The notes beneath the pieces were generated by a model. The model was not told where the DNA came from. It did not search any database and worked only from the letters and a program-made list of their open reading frames with translations. 8,818 bases of DNA from contig JAPLKQ010000045.1 of NCBI GenBank assembly GCA_026387995.1, forward strand, positions 5,062 to 13,879. Reading direction: 5' to 3'. This document shows, piece after piece, positions 1 to 5,659 of the stretch (positions are counted from its first letter, which is position 1; every line of letters begins with the position of its first letter). The stretch comes from Bacillota bacterium. GTDB taxonomy: Bacteria; Bacillota_I; Bacilli_A; RFN20; CAG-826. Made by a program: the position numbers and the translations under genes.

Positions 1-1
1 G

Positions 2-28
2 AAACGGCCCTCACGGGTCGTTTTTTTT
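2..28 (+). terminator. Intrinsic terminator of an upstream gene
   Basis: The arms AACGGCCC (3-10) and GGGTCGTT (15-22) form an 8-bp stem with one G-U pair around a TCAC loop. Eight T residues follow (21-28). It most likely ends a + strand transcript that begins outside the window. Confidence 0.8.
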
Positions 29-125
29 ATAAAAAAACAGCCAACGGAATTCAAATAGTGTAAAATAAAATTCGCATCGATAGAAAAAGAATATCCCGAA
101 ATAACACGGGACCGAGGAAACCAAA

Positions 126-1211
126 ATGGTAGAAATAGCCGCGACTCCGGTCGCTGAACCCATCACGCCGAAAAAGCCGACGGTATGGAAGAAATTTCTT
201 GATTATCTCGTGAAGACGACCAACGGCATGGCCTTTGGGTTATTTGCCACATTGATTATTGGCGTCATCGTGACCCAAATCGGCAATCTGCTTCATTTTG
301 ATTTTTCGCTCTTCGGGTCTACAATCAATATCGGGACCTATGTCATCGCGCTTGGCACGGTCCTCAAAGGCTTCATGGGTCTTGGCATCGGCATCGGCGT
401 CGCCTGGTCGCTTGACCTGAAAGGTTTACGCCTCATCTCCGCCGGCGTGGTGGGGGCGATGTCAACCGCGACCGCTTTAGTCGTCAAATCCGACCCGCTC
501 GTCTGTTATATCACGGTGGTGCTGACCATTACGTTGGTCGGCCTCATCGTTAAAAAGAAAACCTCAGTCGACATCATCATTATCCCATTATTATTCGTCG
601 TCATCGGTTATATCATCGCCATCATCATCGATAGCCCGGTCAGTTACGTCACGACTTTAGTGGGCACGTTCATCAATAGCGCCACCGTCTATGCCCCAAT
701 CCCGATGGGCATCGTCGTCGCCGTCACCATGGGCATTGCCCTCACGCTTCCGATCAGCAGCGCCGCCATTGCCATCGGTTTCCAAATTTCCGGCATTGCC
801 GGCGGGGCCGCCGTCGTCGGCTGCTGCGCCCAGATGCTTGGCTTTGCCGTTCAAGGACGTCGCGATAACCCGATTGGGACCACGATCGCGACCGGTGTCG
901 GCACCAGCATGATCCAATTTAAAAACATCCTTAAGAAGCCCATTATCTGGCTTCCCACGATTATCGTGAGCGCCATTTTAGGCCCCATCGCGACCACCCT
1001 TTTCCAAGCGAAGTGCTTGCCGGAAGGCGCCGGCATGGGCACCAGCGGTTTCGTCGGCCAGTTCGCCACCTACGCGGCGATGGGCAATACCCTCAGGACT
1101 TGGCTCACTATCGGCGTCCTCGAAATCGCCTTACCGATCATCCTCGTCTTGGTCGCTGACATGCTCTTCCGGAAATTCAAGTTGTACGGTGACGGAGACT
1201 TTAAGATTTAG
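126..1211 (+). CDS. PTS IIC-like integral membrane protein (PTS_EIIC_2 family)
   Basis: This 361-residue, very hydrophobic protein resembles the PTS_EIIC_2 family (Pfam PF13303), usually annotated as a PTS sugar transporter subunit IIC. A short cytoplasmic N-terminus rich in Pro and Lys (1-30) is followed by about eight to ten membrane segments, for example near 36-55, 70-92, 102-120, 126-142, 148-168, 192-210, 222-242, 273-292 and 328-347. Motifs I associate with the family are NPIG (248-251), the loop GTSMIQFKNILKKP (259-272) and the Gly-rich GAGMGTSGFVGQ (301-312). The start is supported by GAGGAA at 114-119, six bases before ATG. A TAAAAT at 61-66 may be a -10 box, but no good -35 is seen. 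No IIA or IIB gene lies nearby and no phosphorylation-type Cys or His domain is fused, so sugar transport is not shown; the substrate is unknown. tRNA-Arg follows after 29 bases with no clear terminator between. Confidence 0.85.
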   Translation: MVEIAATPVAEPITPKKPTVWKKFLDYLVKTTNGMAFGLFATLIIGVIVTQIGNLLHFDFSLFGSTINIGTYVIALGTVLKGFMGLGIGIGVAWSLDLKGLRLISAGVVGAMSTATALVVKSDPLVCYITVVLTITLVGLIVKKKTSVDIIIIPLLFVVIGYIIAIIIDSPVSYVTTLVGTFINSATVYAPIPMGIVVAVTMGIALTLPISSAAIAIGFQISGIAGGAAVVGCCAQMLGFAVQGRRDNPIGTTIATGVGTSMIQFKNILKKPIIWLPTIIVSAILGPIATTLFQAKCLPEGAGMGTSGFVGQFATYAAMGNTLRTWLTIGVLEIALPIILVLVADMLFRKFKLYGDGDFKI

Positions 1212-1240
1212 CCTCCGAGTGCTATGCTTATTTCGGCCCT

Positions 1241-1317
1241 GCGCCCGTAGCTCAATTGGATAGAGCGCCAGACTTCGAATCTGGAGGTTACGAGTTCGAT
1301 TCCTGTCGGGCGCGCCA
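1241..1317 (+). tRNA. tRNA-Arg (anticodon TCG)
   Basis: The acceptor arms GCGCCCG (1241-1247) and CGGGCGC (1307-1313) pair perfectly, followed by discriminator G and encoded CCA (1315-1317). The anticodon stem CCAGA/TCTGG encloses CTTCGAA, giving TCG at 1275-1277, which reads CGA and, by wobble, other CGN codons. The T stem (1290-1294 with 1302-1306) has an A-C mismatch at 1293/1303 next to a G-U pair. A possible extended -10 (TGC TATGCT, 1220-1228) lies just upstream, so the tRNA may have its own promoter or may share the transcript of the preceding gene. Confidence 0.95.
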
Positions 1318-1361
1318 TTTTAGCGGTTTGTTAATTCTCTTTAGAGGGCAATTAAATTTGC

Positions 1362-1390
1362 TTGCATTGGAGCGTTAAAACTTATATTAT
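1362..1390 (+). promoter_or_regulatory. Candidate sigma-A promoter of tRNA-Ala
   Basis: TTGCAT (1362-1367) and TATTAT (1385-1390) are separated by 17 bp. Transcription would start near 1397, about 20 bases before the mature tRNA-Ala. Confidence 0.5.
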
Positions 1391-1416
1391 TATCAATGCG
1401 TCATCAGTACGCGAGC

Positions 1417-1492
1417 GGGGTCATAGCTCAGCTGGGAGAGCGCCTGGTTTGCAACCAGGAGGTCAGGGGTTCGATCCCCCTTGGCTCCACCA
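1417..1492 (+). tRNA. tRNA-Ala (anticodon TGC)
   Basis: The acceptor GGGGTCA (1417-1423) pairs with TGGCTCC (1482-1488), with one G-U pair; discriminator A and encoded CCA (1490-1492) follow. The anticodon stem CCTGG/CCAGG holds TTTGCAA, with TGC at 1450-1452. The T stem AGGGG/CCCCT is perfect. The tRNA stands alone between its own promoter and a hairpin. Confidence 0.96.
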
Positions 1493-1502
1493 TTTAAAAC
1501 CT

Positions 1503-1526
1503 AAAGAAGCAAAGCTTTGCCTCTTT
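1503..1526 (+). terminator. Hairpin after tRNA-Ala, possible weak terminator
   Basis: AAAGA (1503-1507) and TCTTT (1522-1526) extend the perfect palindrome GCAAAGCTTTGC (1509-1520), with one A-C mismatch between the two parts. Only a short, interrupted T run follows (TTTATCGTTATT), so termination may be partial and readthrough into the next gene is possible. Confidence 0.45.
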
Positions 1527-1566
1527 ATCGTTATTCTGACGTTACTTAGCCTACGGAGGGCCAGTC

Positions 1567-2154
1567 ATGGAACGGAGTAATCCCCAATTAGACTTCTATT
1601 TCGAAGGTGCCACGAAATGGCATGACGAAGTAGCGGCGCTGCGGCGTATTGTTCTGAAGGGCGAACTGACCGAAACGCTGAAGTGGGGCGTCCCCTGTTA
1701 TGCCTATAACGGCGCTAACGTCGTCCTCATCCATACGTTCAAAGACTACTGCGCCTTACTCTTCATTAAAGGGGCCATACTGAAAGACCCTCAAGGCATC
1801 CTCGTCCAACAAACGGAAAATGTCCAAGCGGGCCGCCAAGTTCGCTTCACCAGCCTTCGTCAGATCATGACGCAAGAGGCCACCTTGAAAGCCTATGTCG
1901 CTGAAGCGGTGGAAACTGAAAAAGCCGGACTGAAAGTGGCTTTTAAGAAGGACACCGAACTCAAGCTCGTTGAAGAATTCCGTCTTTCTTTAGACCAAAA
2001 TGCCGCGCTCCGAAAAGCCTTTGATGCCCTTACGCCCGGACGTCAAAGAGCCTACAATCTCTATTTCTCAGGCGCCAAACAGTCCGCGACCCGCGTCGCC
2101 CGGATTGAAAAATGCATTCCTCAAATTCTTAAAGGAAAAGGATTAGACGACTAG
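1567..2154 (+). CDS. YdeI/DUF1801-family protein
   Basis: This 195-residue soluble protein fits the YdeI-like family: an N-terminal DUF1801 domain (about 15-110) followed by a YdeI/OmdA-type C-terminal segment (about 130-190). Visible family features are the LKWGVPCY motif (38-45), a hydrophobic core strand ALLFIKGAIL (63-72), the basic stretch around QAGRQVRF (87-94), and the C-terminal LTPGRQRAY (155-163) followed by the basic helix KQSATRVARIEKC (171-183). Length is normal for E. coli YdeI relatives. The start is set by GGAGGG (1555-1560), six bases before ATG. Its biochemical function is not established; OmdA-type C-terminal regions have been linked to bacteriocin protection, but nothing here shows that role. 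It sits alone between tRNA genes with no partner gene. Confidence 0.85.
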   Translation: MERSNPQLDFYFEGATKWHDEVAALRRIVLKGELTETLKWGVPCYAYNGANVVLIHTFKDYCALLFIKGAILKDPQGILVQQTENVQAGRQVRFTSLRQIMTQEATLKAYVAEAVETEKAGLKVAFKKDTELKLVEEFRLSLDQNAALRKAFDALTPGRQRAYNLYFSGAKQSATRVARIEKCIPQILKGKGLDD

Positions 2155-2269
2155 TTCAAAAAACCTAAAATTCCCGAAGCTCATTCTTGACTTCAGGAAG
2201 CAAGCCGCCCAAACTAAATAAGTCACTCATTCGAGTGAGATAGATGGCGTAGGGCACGTCAAAAGCAAT

Positions 2270-2346
2270 GGCTGTGTAGCTCAGTTGGTTAGAGCGGCCG
2301 GTTCATACCCGGCAGGTCGAGGGTTCGAAGCCCCCCGCAGCTACCA
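2270..2346 (+). tRNA. Elongator tRNA-Met (anticodon CAT)
   Basis: The acceptor GGCTGTG (2270-2276) pairs with CGCAGCT (2336-2342), with G1-U72 and one internal wobble; discriminator A and CCA (2344-2346) are encoded. The anticodon stem GCCGG/CCGGC holds TTCATAC, with CAT at 2304-2306. The body is close to Bacillus elongator tRNA-Met as I recall it. It lacks the three G-C pairs of initiators and the Ile2-type loop CTCATAA. The T stem GAGGG/CCCCC has an A-C mismatch (2320/2334). The upstream region 2155-2269 holds two hairpins (near 2186-2204 and 2223-2238) and a TTGACT at 2187-2192, but no -10 at good spacing. Confidence 0.9.
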
Positions 2347-2355
2347 TTGAAAGTT

Positions 2356-2386
2356 AAGATTTGATAGCGATATCAAGTCTTTTTTT
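2356..2386 (+). terminator. Intrinsic terminator after tRNA-Met
   Basis: The arms AAGATTTGATA (2356-2366) and TATCAAGTCTT (2371-2381) form an 11-bp stem with one wobble around GCGA. A T run (2380-2386) follows. It separates tRNA-Met from the next tRNA transcript. Confidence 0.85.
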
Positions 2387-2428
2387 ATTTTTCGCCCTAT
2401 TTTTTCGTGAGTATTTTCTTCTACTTTA

Positions 2429-2461
2429 CGTGGCAATCATATATAATTACTTAGTGCCACG
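2429..2461 (+). promoter_or_regulatory. Promoter of the tRNA-Ile2/tRNA-Ser unit, flanked by an inverted repeat
   Basis: A consensus -10 box TATAAT lies at 2442-2447, predicting a start near 2454, twelve bases before tRNA-Ile2. The -35 element is not obvious (TTCTAC at 2419-2424 would give a 17-bp spacer). The inverted repeat CGTGGCA (2429-2435) and TGCCACG (2455-2461) brackets the -10 box. Confidence 0.5.
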
Positions 2462-2465
2462 CTAA

Positions 2466-2541
2466 GGACCCTTAGCTCAATGGTCAGAGCTTCCGGCTCA
2501 TAACCGGCTGGCTGTAGGTTCGAGTCCTACAGGGTCCACCA
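2466..2541 (+). tRNA. tRNA-Ile2 (anticodon CAT, lysidine type)
   Basis: The acceptor GGACCCT/AGGGTCC (2466-2472, 2531-2537) is perfect, with discriminator A and encoded CCA. The anticodon CAT is at 2499-2501 in the loop CTCATAA. The body resembles Bacillus tRNA-Ile2, and the pairs C4-G69 and C5-G68, known identity features for the lysidine synthetase TilS in E. coli, are present. I therefore assign it as the minor isoleucine tRNA that reads AUA after lysidine modification of C34, not as a methionine tRNA. Pair 27-43 is a U-C mismatch (2492/2508). tRNA-Ser follows after five bases, so the two are co-transcribed. Confidence 0.85.
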
Positions 2542-2546
2542 AACAC

Positions 2547-2637
2547 GGAAGATTACCCAAGCGGTTGAAGGGGTCGGTCTTGAAAACCGATAGGGGATGC
2601 AAGTCCCGCGAGAGTTCGAATCTCTCATCTTCCGCCA
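2547..2637 (+). tRNA. tRNA-Ser (anticodon TGA)
   Basis: This 91-base class II tRNA has a perfect acceptor stem GGAAGAT (2547-2553) with ATCTTCC (2627-2633), discriminator G and encoded CCA (2635-2637). The anticodon stem TCGGT/ACCGA holds CTTGAAA, with TGA at 2581-2583. A long variable arm follows, and the T stem GAGAG/CTCTC is perfect. Confidence 0.96.
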
Positions 2638-2648
2638 GACACCCACTA

Positions 2649-2672
2649 AATGCCGTTTCACGGCATTTTTTT
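2649..2672 (+). terminator. Intrinsic terminator after tRNA-Ser
   Basis: AATGCCG (2649-2655) and CGGCATT (2661-2667) pair around TTTCA and are followed by a T run (2666-2672). It ends the tRNA-Ile2/tRNA-Ser transcript. Confidence 0.9.
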
Positions 2673-2709
2673 ATACACTTTGGCCATATGGCTAATAAAA
2701 ACACGATAC

Positions 2710-2740
2710 TTGAGATGAAGCAGCGTTTAAATGCTAGAAT
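2710..2740 (+). promoter_or_regulatory. Candidate extended -10 promoter of the yhhN-like gene
   Basis: TGC TAGAAT (2732-2740) is an extended -10 element; TTGAGA (2710-2715) lies 19 bp upstream as a possible -35. Transcription would start near 2747, about 25 bases before the chosen ATG, which supports that start over the upstream in-frame ATG at 2688. Confidence 0.55.
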
Positions 2741-2771
2741 GAAACTAACAAACATAAAGGCGGAGCATCGC

Positions 2772-3434
2772 ATGAATCTCTTCTTTATCATCAGCGTCTT
2801 TCTTTTAAGCGGCGTTTCCATCGTCCATCTCATTTTTTGTTTTCTGGAAAACGAGTTGGGGCGACGGATTTCCAAAGTCTTTTTGATGCCGTTACTGGCG
2901 CTGTGCTTAATCGCGCTAAGGTCACGGGAAGTGGCCTTGTATCTAGCGGTTTTCTTCGGTTGGATCGGCGACCTGTTCCTCATCTTTAAAAACCGCAGCC
3001 ACAAGTTCCTTTTCATGGGGCTCATCGCTTTCTTCATCGGCCATGCCTTTTTCATCTTCGAGATGATTCTAAAACTCAGTTACCGCCTGCCTTTTTTACT
3101 GGATATGGGCGCGTTGGGCTTTGGTCTTTTGTTCGTCTTTGGCGCTTATTTTCTGGTTGGCAAAAAAATGGGCAAGTTGGCGTTCCCGGTGAGCGCTTAT
3201 GCCTATGTGTTATTGATGCTTCTTATCCTCTCGCTTCTCCTCGTCTTTGACCGGAGCCGCGGGGTGCTTATTTTTGTTTCTTTAGGCGCATTATTTTTTA
3301 TCCTCAGCGACGCGACCATCGCCTATACCTATTTTTATAAAGACATCAAGCGCCGGGATTTCTATATCATGATCCCGTACCTTTTAGCGGAGTCGGGACT
3401 GGTCCTTGGCTTGGCCTTCTTCTTGCTTCACTAA
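2772..3434 (+). CDS. YhhN/TMEM86-type lysoplasmalogenase-like membrane protein
   Basis: This 220-residue polytopic membrane protein has the pattern of the YhhN family (Pfam PF07947). Members in animals (TMEM86A/B), and at least one bacterial homologue, cleave the vinyl-ether bond of lysoplasmalogen. About seven to eight helices are visible. The two conserved acidic motifs of the family appear as FFGWIGDLFL in the N-terminal half and GALFFILSDATIAY near the C-terminus, with FMGLIAFFIGHAFFI between them. The start at 2772 is chosen because AAAGGCGGA (2756-2764) lies at good distance, the promoter ends just upstream, and the first membrane helix begins directly after it. An ATG at 2688 would add 28 residues but has no ribosome binding site and precedes the likely promoter. 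Length matches the family. Enzymatic activity and presence of plasmalogens here are inferred only. Confidence 0.8.
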   Translation: MNLFFIISVFLLSGVSIVHLIFCFLENELGRRISKVFLMPLLALCLIALRSREVALYLAVFFGWIGDLFLIFKNRSHKFLFMGLIAFFIGHAFFIFEMILKLSYRLPFLLDMGALGFGLLFVFGAYFLVGKKMGKLAFPVSAYAYVLLMLLILSLLLVFDRSRGVLIFVSLGALFFILSDATIAYTYFYKDIKRRDFYIMIPYLLAESGLVLGLAFFLLH

Positions 3435-3470
3435 CGGCCAAAGCGGAAATGTCCGTTCCAAAATAATATT

Positions 3471-3499
3471 TTGTAATTAGCAGTAAAACTTTATATACT
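3471..3499 (+). promoter_or_regulatory. Promoter of the DUF2804 gene
   Basis: TTGTAA (3471-3476) and TATACT (3494-3499) are spaced by 17 bp. The predicted start near 3506 leaves an untranslated leader of about 92 bases, which carries several hairpins. Confidence 0.6.
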
Positions 3500-3522
3500 G
3501 AAAAGAGAGATTCCACAACCCC

Positions 3523-3579
3523 AAGCGTTTTAAGACGCTTTTGCGTTAACGAGACTGACAGAATGGACCGTCTCACGGT
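3523..3579 (+). promoter_or_regulatory. Structured leader with competing hairpins before the DUF2804 gene
   Basis: ACGC at 3535-3538 can pair upstream, in the stem AAGCGT/ACGCTT (3523-3528 with 3535-3540, followed by TTTT), or downstream with GCGT (3543-3546, loop TTTT); the two are exclusive. Further down, GAGAC (3551-3555) can pair with GTCTC (3570-3574), or ACCGT (3567-3571) with ACGGT (3575-3579), again exclusive. No known riboswitch class is recognised. The first hairpin could instead be a weak terminator. Confidence 0.35.
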
Positions 3580-3597
3580 AGAGTAGGGGATAAACGA

Positions 3598-4617
3598 ATG
3601 CAACATGAAATGCAAGAAGGCCGACTGCTGGATAAAAAGGGTAATTTAAGCGAGCCCGGGTTTGCCTATCGGCTCGTCAAGGAATACCGCCGTAAAGACA
3701 TCAAAGCCGGAGCCCTCCGGATTAAAGAATGGGATTATTACTATATCGGCAATCCGCACTTCGCCGTTGCCTTGACCATTGACGACAACGCCTACATGTC
3801 GCTCGTGAGCGCCACCTTTTTTAACTTCGACGAGCGGTGGGAAAAGACCAAAAGCGTGATGGGTTTCATGACGCTTGGCAAAGTCGGCTTCCCGTCTTCC
3901 TCCGCCGGTGGAATCACTAAAATTAAAGGCAAAGGTTTTGAGTTTTTCTTCAGTAACGATGGCGAAACCCGACATCTCATATGCAGTATGGGAAACTTCG
4001 ACCACGGCAAGCCTTTCCACGTGGACGCGCTCTTATCGGAAACCAACCGCGACACCATGGTGATCGCCACGCCTTTCAATAAAAAGCGCCATTTCTATTA
4101 CAACCAGAAAATCAATCTCCTTGAAGCCACCGGCAAGGTGCAATTCGGGGATGTGTCCTATGCGCTTGACGGCTCGCTCGGCGTTCTCGACTGGGGCCGT
4201 GGGGTCTGGACTTATAAGAACACGTGGTATTGGAGTTCGCTCAATACCCGGTACGAAGGCAAACGCATCGGCTTCAACCTCGGCTATGGCTTCGGCGATA
4301 CCAAGGCGGCCACCGAAAACATGTTTTTCTATGACGACCGGGGCTATAAGTTAGAAGACGTCAGTTTCAATATCCCGAAAGACGCTGCCGGCCACGAATG
4401 CTATATGTGCGACTGGACCTTCACGAGCAAGGACGGCGCCATCAACCTGACGTTTAAACCGCTCCTTGACCGCCATAGCGCCACCTCGCTACTCGTGCTC
4501 AAATCCATACAGCACCAAGTGTTCGGCAAGTTCAGCGGCTACATATACGCCAAGGACGAAAAAATCGAATTCGAGGATTTACTGGGCTTTGCCGAGAAAG
4601 TCGTCAACTACTGGTAA
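3598..4617 (+). CDS. DUF2804 family protein
   Basis: This 339-residue protein matches the look of DUF2804 (Pfam PF10974), a family of unknown function with a beta-rich, probably lipocalin/hydroxyneurosporene-synthase-like fold; that fold relation is from memory, not shown here. Features are the N-terminal GRLLDKKGNLSEPGFAY (8-24), strands with Tyr/Trp such as EWDYYYIGNPHFAVAL (44-59), the core LDWGRGVWTYKNTWYW (197-212), GFNLGYGFGD (225-234) and ATENMFFYDD (238-247), and a C-terminal segment HQVFGKFSGYIY (306-317). No signal peptide or membrane helix is seen, so it is likely cytoplasmic. The start ATG follows a purine-rich site (TAGGGGA, 3584-3590) by seven bases; a second ATG at codon 5 is possible. 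It is monocistronic, between its own promoter and a strong terminator. I cannot assign a reaction or substrate. Confidence 0.85.
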   Translation: MQHEMQEGRLLDKKGNLSEPGFAYRLVKEYRRKDIKAGALRIKEWDYYYIGNPHFAVALTIDDNAYMSLVSATFFNFDERWEKTKSVMGFMTLGKVGFPSSSAGGITKIKGKGFEFFFSNDGETRHLICSMGNFDHGKPFHVDALLSETNRDTMVIATPFNKKRHFYYNQKINLLEATGKVQFGDVSYALDGSLGVLDWGRGVWTYKNTWYWSSLNTRYEGKRIGFNLGYGFGDTKAATENMFFYDDRGYKLEDVSFNIPKDAAGHECYMCDWTFTSKDGAINLTFKPLLDRHSATSLLVLKSIQHQVFGKFSGYIYAKDEKIEFEDLLGFAEKVVNYW

Positions 4618-4638
4618 ACCGAGAAATTCAGGATAACG

Positions 4639-4664
4639 AACGGCGCCCAAACGCCGTTTTTCTT
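4639..4664 (+). terminator. Intrinsic terminator of the DUF2804 gene
   Basis: AACGGCG (4639-4645) and CGCCGTT (4652-4658) pair perfectly around CCCAAA and are followed by TTTTTCTTT. It isolates the DUF2804 gene from the ABC operon. Confidence 0.9.
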
Positions 4665-4682
4665 TATTTAAGGCCGTACAAT

Positions 4683-4718
4683 TGTTATAATCACTAATGT
4701 GTAAAGAGTTTACTCTTT
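4683..4718 (+). promoter_or_regulatory. Extended -10 promoter of the ABC operon with a leader inverted repeat
   Basis: TGT TATAAT (4683-4691) is a perfect extended -10; no convincing -35 is present. Just after the expected start (near 4698) lie AAAGAG (4703-4708) and CTCTTT (4713-4718), which pair around TTTA. The overlapping repeat GTAAA (4701-4705) with TTTAC (4709-4713) gives an alternative. This could be an operator or an RNA hairpin. Confidence 0.6.
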
Positions 4719-4736
4719 CACCAAGGAGTAAGACGA

Positions 4737-5657
4737 ATGGGAACATACGTACTGGAAACCAAGGATTTGACGAAACGCTATCGCAAAATAGTGGCCGTCA
4801 ATAAAGTCAATATGCATATCCGCAAAGGCGATATTTATGGCTTTGTGGGAAAAAACGGCGCTGGCAAAACGACGCTGATCCGCGTCATCACCGGCGTGGC
4901 CGAGAAGACCTCGGGCTTTTATTATCTGTTCGGCGAAACTAATCCGCAGAACTTCGTGAGAAGCCGCGCCAAGATGGCGGCGGTGGTCGAAAACCCGGCC
5001 ATCTATTTGAACTTGAACGCCTATGAGAACCTGAAGGCGCAGTGCGTCCTCCTCGGCATCATCGACCACGTTGACGACGTCATCAACAAAGTGATGGATA
5101 AAGTGGGGCTACCCGCGTTACTGCAAAACCGCAAGCTGATCGCCAAGAACTATTCGATGGGCATGAAGCAGCGTCTCGGCATCGCCATGGCGCTCATCTC
5201 GAACCCCGAATTCTTAGTCCTCGACGAACCGACCAACGGTCTCGACCCGGAAGGCATCAAGTCCATGCGGTTGCTCTTACAAAAAATCAATTTCGAAGAC
5301 CATGTCACCATTCTCATCAGCAGCCACATCTTAGGCGAGCTGAGCAAACTGGCGACCACCTATGGCTTCATCGATAAAGGCCGTCTCATCGAAGAAATCT
5401 CCGCTGAAGAACTGGAAAGACGCTCACAAAAAGGCGTCATCCTCAGCATCAAGGATACGTCTAAAGTGCCGGAGATTCTTGGCACGCTTGGCATCACGAC
5501 GTTTGAGCTCCTCCCGACCGGGGTCCGCATTTTCGGCGAAATCAAGATTACCGAAGTCATCGTCGCCTTTGGCGCCGCCGGCATCGTCGTCACCAATATC
5601 CATGAGCAGAACCAAGACCTAGAAGAATACTTTATGAACTTGATTGGAGGCAAATAA
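4737..5657 (+). CDS. ABC transporter ATP-binding protein (BcrA-like)
   Basis: This 306-residue ATPase powers an ABC-2-type transporter with the next gene. Visible motifs are Walker A GKNGAGKTT (38-46), the signature YSMGMKQR (139-146, with SMG in place of SGG), Walker B FLVLDEP (159-165) with catalytic E164, the D-loop NGLD (167-170) and the switch histidine in SSH (H197). At the Q-loop position there is Glu (VVENP, E85), which as I recall is common in the bacitracin/lantibiotic-export group. A C-terminal extension of about 75 residues ends in DLEEYFMNLIGG, as in BcrA/NatA-like proteins. The start has AAGGAG (4723-4728) eight bases upstream. The substrate could be a peptide antibiotic, a lipid or an ion; the sequence does not decide. 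Confidence 0.93.
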   Translation: MGTYVLETKDLTKRYRKIVAVNKVNMHIRKGDIYGFVGKNGAGKTTLIRVITGVAEKTSGFYYLFGETNPQNFVRSRAKMAAVVENPAIYLNLNAYENLKAQCVLLGIIDHVDDVINKVMDKVGLPALLQNRKLIAKNYSMGMKQRLGIAMALISNPEFLVLDEPTNGLDPEGIKSMRLLLQKINFEDHVTILISSHILGELSKLATTYGFIDKGRLIEEISAEELERRSQKGVILSIKDTSKVPEILGTLGITTFELLPTGVRIFGEIKITEVIVAFGAAGIVVTNIHEQNQDLEEYFMNLIGGK

Positions 5658-5659
5658 CC

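Noticed and set aside
657..917. Minus-strand and alternate-frame open frames inside the PTS_EIIC_2 gene
   Set aside because: They are low-complexity shadows of the C-ending codons of the real gene and lack start signals.
1362..1580. Small + strand open frame over tRNA-Ala
   Set aside because: It is a translation of the tRNA and flanking spacer with no ribosome binding site.
2565..2771. In-frame upstream extension of the yhhN-like gene
   Set aside because: It reads through tRNA-Ser and a terminator. The ATG at 2688 has no ribosome binding site and lies before the predicted promoter, so 2772 is the better start.
2498..3055. Minus-strand open frame ending in a stretch that reads like VGLEPTASRL
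   Set aside because: It is antisense to the tRNA-Ile2/tRNA-Ser genes and the yhhN-like gene; this peptide is a well-known false translation of tRNA sequence found in many databases.
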